Shown here one piece after another: positions 40,892 through 49,492 of a stretch of 64,000 nucleotides of DNA; position 1 is the stretch's first letter, and each line of letters opens with the position of its first letter. The notes under the pieces were generated by a model. The model had not been told where the DNA came from, searched no databases, and saw only the letters and a program-made list of their open reading frames with translations. The position numbers and the translations under genes are program-made. This DNA is from Rossellomorea marisflavi (lineage in GTDB: Bacteria > Bacillota > Bacilli > Bacillales > Bacillaceae_B), in contig NZ_CP047095.1 in the NCBI RefSeq assembly GCF_009806575.1, forward strand, positions 662,001 to 726,000, written 5' to 3'.

Positions 40892-41800
40892 ATGACACTC
40901 GCAATTGAAGTGAACGGGGTATCAAAGACGATCAAAAAAAGAGAGATCATCTCAAATGTCAGCATGAAAGTCCGTGCAGGAGAGATTTACGGGTTCTTGG
41001 GACCGAACGGGGCAGGGAAAACAACAATCATGAGGATGATGCTCAATCTTGTGAAGCCTACGGCAGGTACGATCAGCATGAACGGGGAAGTGGTGGACGG
41101 CAAATCTGCGTACTTAAAGGAAATCGGGAGTATCATAGAATACCCTGTATTCTATGAGCGTTTGACTGTGGAGGAGAACCTGGTGCTGCACTGCCGGTAC
41201 ATGGGAATCGAAATAAAGGACGGCGTGGATCGGATGTTGGAAAAGGTCGGATTGAAAGGAGCAAAAGATCAGCTCATTTCCGAGCTGTCCCTGGGGATGA
41301 AACAACGCCTTGGCATTGCCAGGGCCATCATCCATCAACCGCGGATCCTGATCCTTGATGAGCCGATCAATGGATTGGATCCCATCGGCATAAGGGAGGT
41401 ACGAGAACTGCTCCTTATGCTTAAGGAACAGGGTATGACGATCCTTATCTCAAGTCATATTGTATCGGAAATTGAATCCATTGCCGATACAATCGGAGTC
41501 ATTCAAGAAGGGCGCCTGATCAGTGAGGTGAGAATGGAGGAATTGAAGGAGGGAAGTAGGAGCGGCTACATCATAGGAGTAAAGGATGCCGGCACTGCCA
41601 GTCAGATCCTGAGTGAAGTGGGAAGGGTCGAGCGAGTGGACGATCGGACCATCATCGTGTTCAACAGTGTCCTGTCCCGTCATGAGCTGAACCGACTTCT
41701 CGTAGTTGGCGGGGTTGAGGTAGAGAGGATCGAGAGCAAGGAAAGCAATCTCGAAGACTACTTCATCAACCTGCTTAAGGAGGGAAAACGCCATGCTTAA
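40892..41800 (+). CDS. ABC transporter ATPase, bacitracin-resistance (BcrA) type
   Basis: A 302-residue ATPase. Walker A GPNGAGKTT, signature LSLGMKQR, Walker B ILILDEPINGLDP and SSHI switch are present. The ATP-binding core (1-215) is followed by an 85-residue C-terminal domain as in BcrA-like proteins, which pair with ABC-2 permeases and remove peptide antibiotics or lantibiotics from the membrane. ATG 40892 follows GGAGGTAAAG. The permease gene overlaps by 8 nt. The nearby AgrCA-like system and regulator remnant suggest signal-controlled expression. Confidence 0.88.
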   Translation: MTLAIEVNGVSKTIKKREIISNVSMKVRAGEIYGFLGPNGAGKTTIMRMMLNLVKPTAGTISMNGEVVDGKSAYLKEIGSIIEYPVFYERLTVEENLVLHCRYMGIEIKDGVDRMLEKVGLKGAKDQLISELSLGMKQRLGIARAIIHQPRILILDEPINGLDPIGIREVRELLLMLKEQGMTILISSHIVSEIESIADTIGVIQEGRLISEVRMEELKEGSRSGYIIGVKDAGTASQILSEVGRVERVDDRTIIVFNSVLSRHELNRLLVVGGVEVERIESKESNLEDYFINLLKEGKRHA

Positions 41801-42494
41801 CCTGATGAAACTGGAATGGACGAAGAACCGGCTTTCTCAGTACTGGAAAGGGGTGCTCGTCAGCATCATCCTCATCTTTGCGGCGATGGCCCTCATGGGA
41901 ATCGGGTCAAACGGGGAAAAAGAGGCGATGTTCCCCGATTATGAGGCATATGAATCCTTAGCAGGCATCTTCGTCCGGATTGTGTTCATGATCTATACGA
42001 GCGTTGTCCTGTCCAGAGTGATGATTGAAGAATTCAGGAATAAGACGATTCAGCTCCTCTTTACGTATCCCACCGAGCGAAAGAAAATCCTGAGGGCCAA
42101 GCTCCTCGTCGTATTTGGGTTCTGCTTTGTCACCACGGCGACCGCCAGCATCGTCATTGCCCTCCTGACAGTCGGACTGAATCCGATGTTGGAGATCTTC
42201 CCAGATGAAGTGACGTTACGAGACATAGCGGGTGATATCCCCGGCATGCTCCTCATGGCGTTCATGATGGGAGGGGTTTCTCTTATTCCTTTATTCTTCG
42301 GAATGAGGAAAAAGTCGACTGCCACCACCATCACGAGTGCGGTTCTGATCGGCTTCCTGATCAATGCCACCGTGTCTGATGGAAGCAACCAGACGAGCTT
42401 GTTCCAATTCATCGGTGTTCCTGTCGGCATGTGCCTCATCGGTTTTGGCATCGCCTTTCTTTCGTACCGTCGGATTGAAAAAGCAGATCTATAG
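41793..42494 (+). CDS. ABC-2 permease, BcrB-like
   Basis: A 233-residue six-helix membrane protein beginning with the amphipathic MLNLMKLEWTKNRL typical of lantibiotic-immunity/bacitracin permeases. It contains SRVMIEEFRNKTIQLLFTYP, the family's cytoplasmic segment (quoted in part: EEFRNKTIQLLFTYP). It forms a transporter with the overlapping ATPase gene. A GC-rich hairpin follows. Confidence 0.85.
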   Translation: MLNLMKLEWTKNRLSQYWKGVLVSIILIFAAMALMGIGSNGEKEAMFPDYEAYESLAGIFVRIVFMIYTSVVLSRVMIEEFRNKTIQLLFTYPTERKKILRAKLLVVFGFCFVTTATASIVIALLTVGLNPMLEIFPDEVTLRDIAGDIPGMLLMAFMMGGVSLIPLFFGMRKKSTATTITSAVLIGFLINATVSDGSNQTSLFQFIGVPVGMCLIGFGIAFLSYRRIEKADL

Positions 42495-42496
42495 AA

Positions 42497-42528
42497 AAGA
42501 AGGGCCCGGGGATCCGGGTCCTTCTTCA
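42497..42528. terminator. Intrinsic terminator between convergent genes
   Basis: GAAGGGCCCGG pairs with CCGGGTCCTTC; A-rich before, short T/C tract after. Confidence 0.7.
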
Positions 42529-42789
42529 CTGTGGTGAATTGAAAAAGCTGATGACTCCGATAAACAGAAAAAGAATCATCTGAAAGAAAGGACTGCCTGC
42601 TCCACAGACGATTCCAGCAATGGCAATTCCCTTGCCTTTTTCACTGCGGACCTTGAGCTGGTTCAGGGACTTTATCCCAATGATCAGGGCTGCAATCCCG
42701 ATGAGAATCCCGATGAGCGGGATGATGATGGCAATGATGCCAAGGACCAGGCTGGTGATGGCCAATGCGTTGGTTTTGTTTGACTCCAT
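42526..42789 (-). CDS. DUF4190-type membrane protein
   Basis: An 87-residue protein with the DUF4190 pattern: ALAITSLVLGIIAIIIPL, a Gly-rich turn, a second helix (IGIAALIIGIKSLNQ), and KGKGIAIAGIVCG before a third helix. ATG 42789 follows CGGAGGT. Function unknown. Confidence 0.8.
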   Translation of the reverse strand: MESNKTNALAITSLVLGIIAIIIPLIGILIGIAALIIGIKSLNQLKVRSEKGKGIAIAGIVCGAGSPFFQMILFLFIGVISFFNSPQ

Positions 42790-42994
42790 GATAACCTCCG
42801 AAAACAGTTGAATATTTTGCAGGTTAGGGACGTTTTTTCGGCTTGTATAATGCCCGCATCCTGCATTTGAAGGCAACAAAACGAAAAGATCCAACCCTCC
42901 TGCACTGCTTCTTTCAGTATAAAATAGTGGGAGACTAAGATACAAATAATTACTGTATAAATGTGGTAAAATGGTAGACCGGGAGATGATGAGA

Positions 42995-43783
42995 GTGACA
43001 GATATCAAAATGATTTTCTTCGATATTGACGGGACGTTGACCCATTATGAGGATGGAAGTATTCCTTCGAGCACGAGGGATGCGATAGGGGAGCTTTTGG
43101 ACCGTGGCATCAGGGTGGTGGCGGCTACGGGCAGACCCCTTTCCATGTGCGGGGAGATCCGGGATCTGGGGATCGAGACGTTCATTACGGCAAACGGAGG
43201 GTATGGTATCCATGGCGAAGAGGTGATCTTTCAATCCGTCCTTTCACCTGCGACGGTAGAGGCTGTCTCTTCGTTCGCCATGGAGATTGGGCACGGTCTG
43301 TCCTTCTATACAGATTCACTCAGTATGAACGGAATCGAGGAACGGAGGACCATGCCTGCACTCTTTGAAACATTGGGGTTGAAGGACTATCCGCCGGTTG
43401 TAGAGAAAATGGAAGAAGAGGTGTATCTCATGTGCTTGTTTGCGGATGATGAATCTATCGGCCGCTATCATAACAGATTTCCCGAATTGACCTTCAGGCG
43501 CTGGCATCCCTTCATCTTGAATGTGTTGGAAACGGACGTATCGAAATCCATTGCCATGAAGAAGATACTCGACCATTTTGGACTCCATCCTTCGGAGGCC
43601 ATGGCATTTGGAGATGGAGGCAACGATATCGACATGCTTCAGCTGGCCGGAATGGGTGTCGCCATGGGGAATGCAGGGGCCGAGTTGAAGAGTGTGGCCG
43701 ACTTTGTCACCAAACCTTCCGGGGAAGATGGTGTCGCTTTTGCCCTTCGGGAGCTTGGGTTGATTGGTCTCGGCTATTGCTGA
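42995..43783 (+). CDS. HAD-superfamily Cof-type phosphatase
   Basis: A 262-residue Cof/YwpJ-type hydrolase. The nucleophile Asp is in IFFDIDGTLTHY at the N-terminus and the metal-binding end is FGDGGNDIDMLQLAG (about 205-220), with a C2-type cap between. I choose GTG 42995: GGGAG lies 9 nt upstream, and an extended -10 (GTGGTAAAAT, 42963-42972) overlaps the more distant ATG at 42971. Likely substrates are sugar phosphates or flavin/pyridoxal phosphates. Confidence 0.85.
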   Translation: MTDIKMIFFDIDGTLTHYEDGSIPSSTRDAIGELLDRGIRVVAATGRPLSMCGEIRDLGIETFITANGGYGIHGEEVIFQSVLSPATVEAVSSFAMEIGHGLSFYTDSLSMNGIEERRTMPALFETLGLKDYPPVVEKMEEEVYLMCLFADDESIGRYHNRFPELTFRRWHPFILNVLETDVSKSIAMKKILDHFGLHPSEAMAFGDGGNDIDMLQLAGMGVAMGNAGAELKSVADFVTKPSGEDGVAFALRELGLIGLGYC

Positions 43784-43814
43784 TAGACAATGAAGAAACG
43801 GCAGGTGGAAGAGC

Positions 43815-44666
43815 ATGAACGCTCATCAGTGGTTGGATAAAGTCAATCTTAAAGCTGCTTCTGTGAAGGAAGTACCGGAGTCATTCAGTTCGACGGTGTA
43901 TAACGTGAAACTCGTGACGGGGGAAACGGTGTTCTTGAAAATACCCCGTTCCGTCCAGAAGCTGAGTTTGGAGAGGGAGATGCTGGAGCGGTTCAAGGGA
44001 CACTTACCCGTACCGGAAGTCGTCGCCTTCCATGAGGACGGGTTCCTGGTGCTCGAGGCACTGGATGGTGTCCCGGCGACTGGCATGGTGAGTGAGAAAC
44101 TGGCGTGGGAGATCGGGGAGCTGCTCGCTAGGCTGCATGCCATCCGGGTAGGTCCCGAAGACTACGGAGGTGCCGTGCGGGATGAATTCAGCCGGTGGAC
44201 AGAGTTCCTTCCTGCGCAGTTCTACTCGTTTGCCGAAGATGCGAAAAAGGTGCTAGACCCTGAATTGTTCGACCTGGCCCTTGTTCGATTCGAGGAGATG
44301 AGGAAGGAGCTGCCGCCTCCCGACGGTCCGTCGTTCATCCATATGGATTTCCGCCCCGGGAACATCCTCGTACGTGATGATCACGTGACGGGTCTAATTG
44401 ATTTTGAGAGCGTACGGATCGGTTCGACGGAGCTGGATTTTACGAAGATCGAGCGGGATGTATGTCAGCGGTTCCCGGGGACACGGGAAGCATTTGAAGA
44501 CGGATACCGCTCGGTGAGGCCCCTCATCGACCTTGATCGCGTGCTCCCTTTTTACCGTATGACCGACGCATTCAACTCCACTGGCTGGAGCCAGCGTATG
44601 GGCCTAGAGAAGAATAGGGACTTTTTTGAGCGGAACGTGAAGATCCTGAAGGAGAGTCTTGCTTGA
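43815..44666 (+). CDS. Aminoglycoside-phosphotransferase-family kinase
   Basis: A 283-residue kinase-like protein. The catalytic loop is HMDFRPGN (His 176, Asp 178, Asn 183) and the metal-binding Asp is in LIDFES (196). The ATP-binding N-lobe includes SSTVYNVKLVTGE and FLKIPRS. Substrate is not inferable; relatives include choline, homoserine and antibiotic kinases. The ribosome site is GGTGGAAGAG. The MepB-like gene overlaps its end. Confidence 0.85.
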   Translation: MNAHQWLDKVNLKAASVKEVPESFSSTVYNVKLVTGETVFLKIPRSVQKLSLEREMLERFKGHLPVPEVVAFHEDGFLVLEALDGVPATGMVSEKLAWEIGELLARLHAIRVGPEDYGGAVRDEFSRWTEFLPAQFYSFAEDAKKVLDPELFDLALVRFEEMRKELPPPDGPSFIHMDFRPGNILVRDDHVTGLIDFESVRIGSTELDFTKIERDVCQRFPGTREAFEDGYRSVRPLIDLDRVLPFYRMTDAFNSTGWSQRMGLEKNRDFFERNVKILKESLA

Positions 44667-44688
44667 GGACTGCAGAAAAGGGATGTGG

Positions 44689-45207
44689 GTGGAAATGAAG
44701 GACGTATTGGCATCAAAAGATTTGATCATGGATGCGCTAGAAGTGGCCGGACTTCCACATAGGGTTGAATTCGAGATGGAAAATCAGAATCAGGAATATG
44801 AAGGCTTCGTTCTGACACTGGATGATCGGACCTATAGGAGTAGGCGCGCCAGGAAAACGCCCAACAAAAAGGGGTATTTCACTGTCTTTTGGAGAAAGGG
44901 AGACGATGACCGTAACCGTCCATATACGCTGGAGGAATGTACGGATCGACTCATCATCACCGTCCTGGACCAAGGAAAGAAAGGGCAATTCGTTTTCACG
45001 AAAGAGGTGATGGCGTTGAAAGGGATCGTTACGACCGGCAGCTCAAAAGGGAAAATGGCCATGCGGGTCTACCCCGATTGGGTGACCGGATTGAACCCGA
45101 CGGCGAGGAAGACCCAGGCGTGGCAATCGGAGTACTTCATTGATTTGTCCGGAGAGGTCGATGGGAGCCTGATTCGCTCCCATTACCTGGGGAAAGATTA
45201 TACATAG
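44689..45207 (+). CDS. MepB-family protein
   Basis: A protein of about 172 residues similar to MepB of Staphylococcus aureus, encoded there beside a MATE efflux pump. The core segments are YEGFVLTLDDRTYRSR, KTPNKKGYFTVFW and KGKMAMRVYPDWVTGLN. The start is ambiguous: GTG 44689 with AAAAGGG 6 nt upstream is chosen, ATG 44695 is close. Biochemical function is not known to me. It overlaps or abuts the APH-type gene and is followed by a terminator. Confidence 0.8.
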   Translation: MEMKDVLASKDLIMDALEVAGLPHRVEFEMENQNQEYEGFVLTLDDRTYRSRRARKTPNKKGYFTVFWRKGDDDRNRPYTLEECTDRLIITVLDQGKKGQFVFTKEVMALKGIVTTGSSKGKMAMRVYPDWVTGLNPTARKTQAWQSEYFIDLSGEVDGSLIRSHYLGKDYT

Positions 45208-45240
45208 AAAAGGGAGCCGGTTGTGACGGCTCCCTTTTCT
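45208..45240. terminator. Bidirectional intrinsic terminator
   Basis: AAAAGGGAGCCG pairs with CGGCTCCCTTTT between convergent genes. Confidence 0.9.
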
Positions 45241-45245
45241 TATGC

Positions 45246-46616
45246 TCATCGATTCAATTTACTGTGGCGGTACCCGTAGCTGAAGTAGAAGATCAGCCCC
45301 AGTACGAGCCAGACGGCGAAGCCCTTCCACGTGAATGCCGACAGCTGGAGCATGAGGTATACGCAGAAGATGACCGCGAGCGCCGGGATGACCGGTACCC
45401 ATGGTGTTTTAAATCCACGCTTGATCTCCGGACGCGTCTTCCTGAGGACGGCGACACCTAGTGACACCGTGGCAAACGCGAACAGGGTCCCGATGCTCGT
45501 CAGTTCCGCAAGCTTATCCAGAGGGACAAGACCGGTGAACAGGGCGACGAGGATCCCGGTCGTCCATGTACTCGGAAGGGGAACCTTGGTTTTCGGGCTG
45601 ACGCTTGAAAGCTTCTGGGGAAGCAGCCCGTCACGGCTCATGGCATAGAATAGACGGGTTTGTCCGAACATCATGACGATGAGGACCGTGGTGATCCCGA
45701 CGATGGCGCCAAGGGAAATGAAACCGGCTGCCCAGTCCTGGTGGATGAACTGCAGGGCGAACGCAACTGGATCTTTCACATTCAGCATGCTGTAAGGTAC
45801 GATCCCTGTCAGGATCAGTGATACAACGATATAGATCACGGTACAGATGACAAGGGCAGAGATGATGCCGATCGGAAGATTCCGCTGTGGGTTCTTCACT
45901 TCCTCTGCGGCAGTGGATACCGCATCGAAGCCGAAGTAGGCGAAAACGACGACCGCAGCGCCCGAAACGACACCTGAGAAGCCGAATGGCATGAATGGCT
46001 GCCAGTTGGAAGGCTCCACGTACCAAACGCCAACAGCGATGAAAAGCAGGACCACAGCCACCTTCACGATGACCATGATGGAATTGAATTTGGCCGATTC
46101 CTTTACACCCCGTGATAGTAGAAGGGTGACGAGAAGGACGATGATGACGGCCGAGAGATCAAGATACGTCCCTTTGCCGGGATCGAATGCCGACGTCAAG
46201 GCGTGAGGAAGATGGACCCCGAATCCGGTCAAAAGGCTCTGGAAGTAGCCCGACCAACCGCTTGCCACGGCGGATGAAGCAAGACCGTATTCGAGGACAA
46301 GATCCCATCCGAGGATCCAGGCGAAGATTTCCCCGAAGGCGACATAGCTGTACGTATAGGCGCTCCCTGATTGCGGAATCATGGAGGCGAACTCTGAATA
46401 GCAGAGGGCAGCGAACACACAGGCAAGGCCGGCAATGATGAACGATAGAATGAGTGCTGGACCTGCATATTTAGCCGATGCCACGCCCGTCAGGACGAAG
46501 ACTCCGGTACCGATGATGGCACCGACTCCGAGCATGGTCAGATCGACTGCTCCGAGTACGCGGTTGAGAGAGCCTGTATTGCTTTCTGTGATGAGTTTTT
46601 TCCTGAATAAGCTCAT
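45246..46616 (-). CDS. APC-family amino acid permease
   Basis: A 456-residue permease with about twelve helices. Family landmarks are the first-helix GVGAIIGTGVFVLTG, SAYTYSYVAFGE in helix 3, and FAYFGFDAVSTAAEEVKNPQRN near the middle (quoted in part: YFGFDAVSTAAEE). This is the cationic amino-acid transporter-like group that includes B. subtilis YfnA. ATG 46616 follows GGAGGTTACT. It should import an amino acid with protons or exchange it; which one is not decidable. Confidence 0.88.
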   Translation of the reverse strand: MSLFRKKLITESNTGSLNRVLGAVDLTMLGVGAIIGTGVFVLTGVASAKYAGPALILSFIIAGLACVFAALCYSEFASMIPQSGSAYTYSYVAFGEIFAWILGWDLVLEYGLASSAVASGWSGYFQSLLTGFGVHLPHALTSAFDPGKGTYLDLSAVIIVLLVTLLLSRGVKESAKFNSIMVIVKVAVVLLFIAVGVWYVEPSNWQPFMPFGFSGVVSGAAVVVFAYFGFDAVSTAAEEVKNPQRNLPIGIISALVICTVIYIVVSLILTGIVPYSMLNVKDPVAFALQFIHQDWAAGFISLGAIVGITTVLIVMMFGQTRLFYAMSRDGLLPQKLSSVSPKTKVPLPSTWTTGILVALFTGLVPLDKLAELTSIGTLFAFATVSLGVAVLRKTRPEIKRGFKTPWVPVIPALAVIFCVYLMLQLSAFTWKGFAVWLVLGLIFYFSYGYRHSKLNR

Positions 46617-46788
46617 AGTAACCTCCAAAAACCGAATTATTAAACAATTCTATAAATTACTTTTCATAGTGTATAGTCAACTGTCTTGAAAGTAAATATA
46701 TAAATATTACTATTACCTATAGTTGGTTTCCAATTCAGTAAGGGGATTGGCATAAAAAAAGAGACAAGCGATAAGCTTGTCTCCGAGC

Positions 46789-47196
46789 TCATGTGACGGT
46801 TTGAAAGGAGAACAGAAGGTCGGCTTCACAGACGATTCTGCTCTCTATGGCCGCCATGCCTCTCCCTTTCACAATCCTTCCTTTATTCCGTGTGATGTCG
46901 ATTGTAAGAGTCAGCCGGTCACCGGCAAAGGCGTCCTGGTAAAACCGGCCGTTGTCGATGCCGGCAAGCATCCCAAGGCCATTGCTCCGTTTATCTGAAT
47001 GGAGAGCGGCTCCGCTCATCTGGGCCATGGCCTCAAGGATGAACCCGCGGGGCAAGGCTCCTTCGGGTGACCCTTCACAATCGTGTTGTGAAATGAGCTT
47101 CACACCCACGGCCCGTGTTCCTTCTGTCACCTCCACGATCTCATCGACCAGGAGGAAGGGGAACCGGTGAGGCAAAATGCTCCGTATGTCCTTCAC
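46789..47196 (-). CDS. FabZ-like 3-hydroxyacyl-ACP dehydratase
   Basis: A 135-residue hotdog-fold protein. It has both catalytic features of FabZ: the His in ILPHRFPFLLVDEI (His 10) and the Glu in GFILEAMAQMSG (about residue 55). It would dehydrate 3-hydroxyacyl-ACP. The gene start overlaps the stop of fabH (ATGA), so the two form a coupled unit that probably falls under the FapR box upstream of fabH. It is likely a second, accessory FabZ. Confidence 0.85.
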   Translation of the reverse strand: MKDIRSILPHRFPFLLVDEIVEVTEGTRAVGVKLISQHDCEGSPEGALPRGFILEAMAQMSGAALHSDKRSNGLGMLAGIDNGRFYQDAFAGDRLTLTIDITRNKGRIVKGRGMAAIESRIVCEADLLFSFQTVT

Positions 47197-48191
47197 GCCT
47201 TTGGACTGTCGGGACTCCAGTTCAATACGAGTCCGAGATGGGTAAGTCCGCCACCGAATCCGTACAGAAGCATCGTGTCGCCATCGTTCACTTTTCCTTC
47301 TTTGATCCCTTTGTGGATGGCAAGGGGAATCGAAGCAGAAGAAGTGTTGCCGAAGTACTGCATGCTTGTCAGGGTATTCTCGACATTGATCCCGGCTTTG
47401 TCACAGATCGACTCCACCATGCGGAGGTTTGCGCTGTGAGGGATGAACCAGTCAAGCTTGTCCCGCTCGATGCCGGATTTCGTCAGAAGCTCTTCTACGC
47501 CGCCTGGGATCGTGCGCGTTGCCCACTTATAGACTTCGCGTCCGTTCTGTACCATCTTCCCGGATGGATCAAGCTCCTGTCCGTGAAGAGTAGGAGCGAA
47601 TGTACGGCGGTATACGTGGGCTCCGCCGGCTCCGTTTGCGCCCATGTGGCTCGCGAGGAAGCTTGGGTTCTCTTCATCATATTCGACGAGCATGGCAGCA
47701 GCAGCGTCTCCGAAAAGGATGCAGGTCGAGCGGTCTGTATAGTCCGTCACCTTCGTCAGCGTTTCAGACGCGACAACGAGGATTTTTTTATGGATCCCGC
47801 TTGATACCATGTTGTTGGCCACATGCAGGGAATAGGTGAAGCCGGCACAGGTGGCATTCAGATCGAAGGCACCGGTTGCAGGTATGTCGAAGTGATTCTG
47901 GATCAGGCAGGCAACACTCGGGAAGGCATGATCCGGCGTGGTCGTCGCCACGATGATGCAGTCGACGTCGCTCAGATCTTTTCCGTACCCGTCAATCAGG
48001 TTCTGGACGGCCCCGAAGGCAAGATGGGAAGCGAATTGATCATCGGCTGCAACGCGGCGTTCATGCATGCCGGTGCGCTGGACGATCCATTCGTCAGTCG
48101 TGTCCACCATTTTCTCAAGGTCTGCGTTTGTCAGTTTTTTCTCAGGCACATACGTTCCGATTGCCGTGATACGTGCGCGTGATTGGTTCAA
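47193..48191 (-). CDS. fabHB: 3-oxoacyl-ACP synthase III (FabHB-like)
   Basis: A 332-residue KAS III that starts fatty acid synthesis by condensing an acyl-CoA, often branched in Bacillus, with malonyl-ACP. Catalytic residues are Cys 115 in NATCAGFTY, His in IPHSAN and Asn in YFGNTSS. I choose TTG 48191 because AAAGGTGGT lies 7 nt upstream and the product starts MNQSRARITAIGTYVPEK; an in-frame ATG at 48212 has no ribosome site. A FapR operator lies about 45 nt upstream, which with the coupled fabZ-like gene points to B. subtilis FabHB (YhfB). Confidence 0.88.
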   Translation of the reverse strand: MNQSRARITAIGTYVPEKKLTNADLEKMVDTTDEWIVQRTGMHERRVAADDQFASHLAFGAVQNLIDGYGKDLSDVDCIIVATTTPDHAFPSVACLIQNHFDIPATGAFDLNATCAGFTYSLHVANNMVSSGIHKKILVVASETLTKVTDYTDRSTCILFGDAAAAMLVEYDEENPSFLASHMGANGAGGAHVYRRTFAPTLHGQELDPSGKMVQNGREVYKWATRTIPGGVEELLTKSGIERDKLDWFIPHSANLRMVESICDKAGINVENTLTSMQYFGNTSSASIPLAIHKGIKEGKVNDGDTMLLYGFGGGLTHLGLVLNWSPDSPKA

Positions 48192-48233
48192 AAGAAGGAC
48201 CACCTTTTTCATGAATTGTGTTTACACCATATA

Positions 48234-48250
48234 TTATGACCAGGTACTAA
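48234..48250 (-). promoter_or_regulatory. FapR operator
   Basis: On the minus strand the sequence is TTAGTACCTGGTCATAA, matching 15 of 17 positions of the FapR consensus TTAGTACCTRNTACTAA. It lies at the promoter of the fabH-type gene. Malonyl-CoA should therefore relieve repression. Confidence 0.75.
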
Positions 48251-48527
48251 ATCCTCTCCATTATACGCCTTTTTACCGAATTCTTCAATCACCCGGATTT
48301 CGGGGATTGAAAAAAAGGTCGAATTCCTGCCTTCTACTTGTCTTTGAGCTCTTGTGAAAGCACCACGGAGAGATTAAGATAAGAAGAGAAGGAGAAATAT
48401 AACTGAATGAGGCCTGAACCAGGAGTCACGCATGAGGCGCGAACTTCTATTTGCCATGCTGAAGCATGCGCATGGACAAATCGGGTCCAACAGCAGTATA
48501 TTTAACCTTGCATGAAAGGATGATTAG
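48251..48527. other. Intergenic region upstream of menA
   Basis: No gene is seen in this stretch. It contains a weak inverted repeat near 48287-48310 and a second small one near 48455-48475 (CATGCTGAAGCATG). The menA promoter is not clear to me. Confidence 0.4.
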
Positions 48528-49454
48528 ATGAAACAATCGCACCAAACGATAGAGACGCCCAGCAAAGCCAGCATCCTTTGGCAGCTGACCCGTCCCCACA
48601 CCCTGACTGCATCCTTCGTCCCGGTATTCATCGGAACTGTTTCCGCCATGTACGAGACGAACATCAGCGTCTGGATGTTCCTAGCGATGCTTTTTGCGTG
48701 TCTGTGCCTGCAGATTGCCACGAACTTATTCAATGAATATTACGATTTCAAGCGTGGGCTCGACACGGAAGACTCTGTCGGAATCGGAGGCGCCATCGTC
48801 CGCCACGGCATGAAGCCGAGGACGGTCCTTCAGATGGCCCTTACCTGCTATACGCTGGCGGTCCTTGCCGGAATCTATATCTGCGCCAACAGCAGCTGGT
48901 GGCTTGCCGCCATCGGAATCGGCGGGATGCTCATCGGCTACCTATATACAGGAGGCCCGCTGCCGATTGCCTACACGCCATTCGGTGAGCTGTTCTCAGG
49001 CGTCAGCATGGGAGCAGCCTTCGTCCTGATCGCATTCTTCATCCAGACAGGAACCGTCGATCAGACGACGATCCTGATCTCGATCCCGATCGCGATCCTG
49101 GTCGGAGCCATCAACCTGTCCAACAATATCCGGGATATTGAAGAAGACACGATCGGTGGACGGAAGACGCTTGCGATCCTCATGGGTCACAAAAAAGCCG
49201 TCTATTTCCTCGGCTTCTCGTTCTTCGTCTCCTATGCGTGGCTGATCGGCCTCATCATCGCCGGCACCGTCAGCCCATGGGTCCTGCTCGTCTTCCTGAG
49301 CATCCCGAAACCGGTCCAAGCCATTAAATCCTTCCTCGGAAAAGGCGGACCTGCCCATTCGGGACTTGCCATGAAAGCGACCGCCCAGACGAACACATTC
49401 TTCGGATTGCTGCTGTCAGTGGCACTCTTCATCAATTACTTCATCGTCCGATGA
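48528..49454 (+). CDS. menA: 1,4-dihydroxy-2-naphthoate polyprenyltransferase
   Basis: A 308-residue UbiA-superfamily membrane enzyme with about nine helices. The two Asp-rich prenyl-diphosphate motifs are NEYYDFKRGLDTED (69-82) and NNIRDIEEDTIGGRKT (about 199-214). The LSNNIRD form with GGRKTLA is typical of MenA, which attaches the polyprenyl tail in menaquinone synthesis. The ribosome site is weak (AAAGGATGATTAG). A terminator follows. Confidence 0.92.
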   Translation: MKQSHQTIETPSKASILWQLTRPHTLTASFVPVFIGTVSAMYETNISVWMFLAMLFACLCLQIATNLFNEYYDFKRGLDTEDSVGIGGAIVRHGMKPRTVLQMALTCYTLAVLAGIYICANSSWWLAAIGIGGMLIGYLYTGGPLPIAYTPFGELFSGVSMGAAFVLIAFFIQTGTVDQTTILISIPIAILVGAINLSNNIRDIEEDTIGGRKTLAILMGHKKAVYFLGFSFFVSYAWLIGLIIAGTVSPWVLLVFLSIPKPVQAIKSFLGKGGPAHSGLAMKATAQTNTFFGLLLSVALFINYFIVR

Positions 49455-49456
49455 AC

Positions 49457-49492
49457 AAAAAGACGACTCCAATGTGGGGTCGTCTTTTTGGT
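49457..49492. terminator. Bidirectional intrinsic terminator
   Basis: AAAAAGACGACTCC pairs with GGGGTCGTCTTTTT between convergent genes. Confidence 0.92.
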
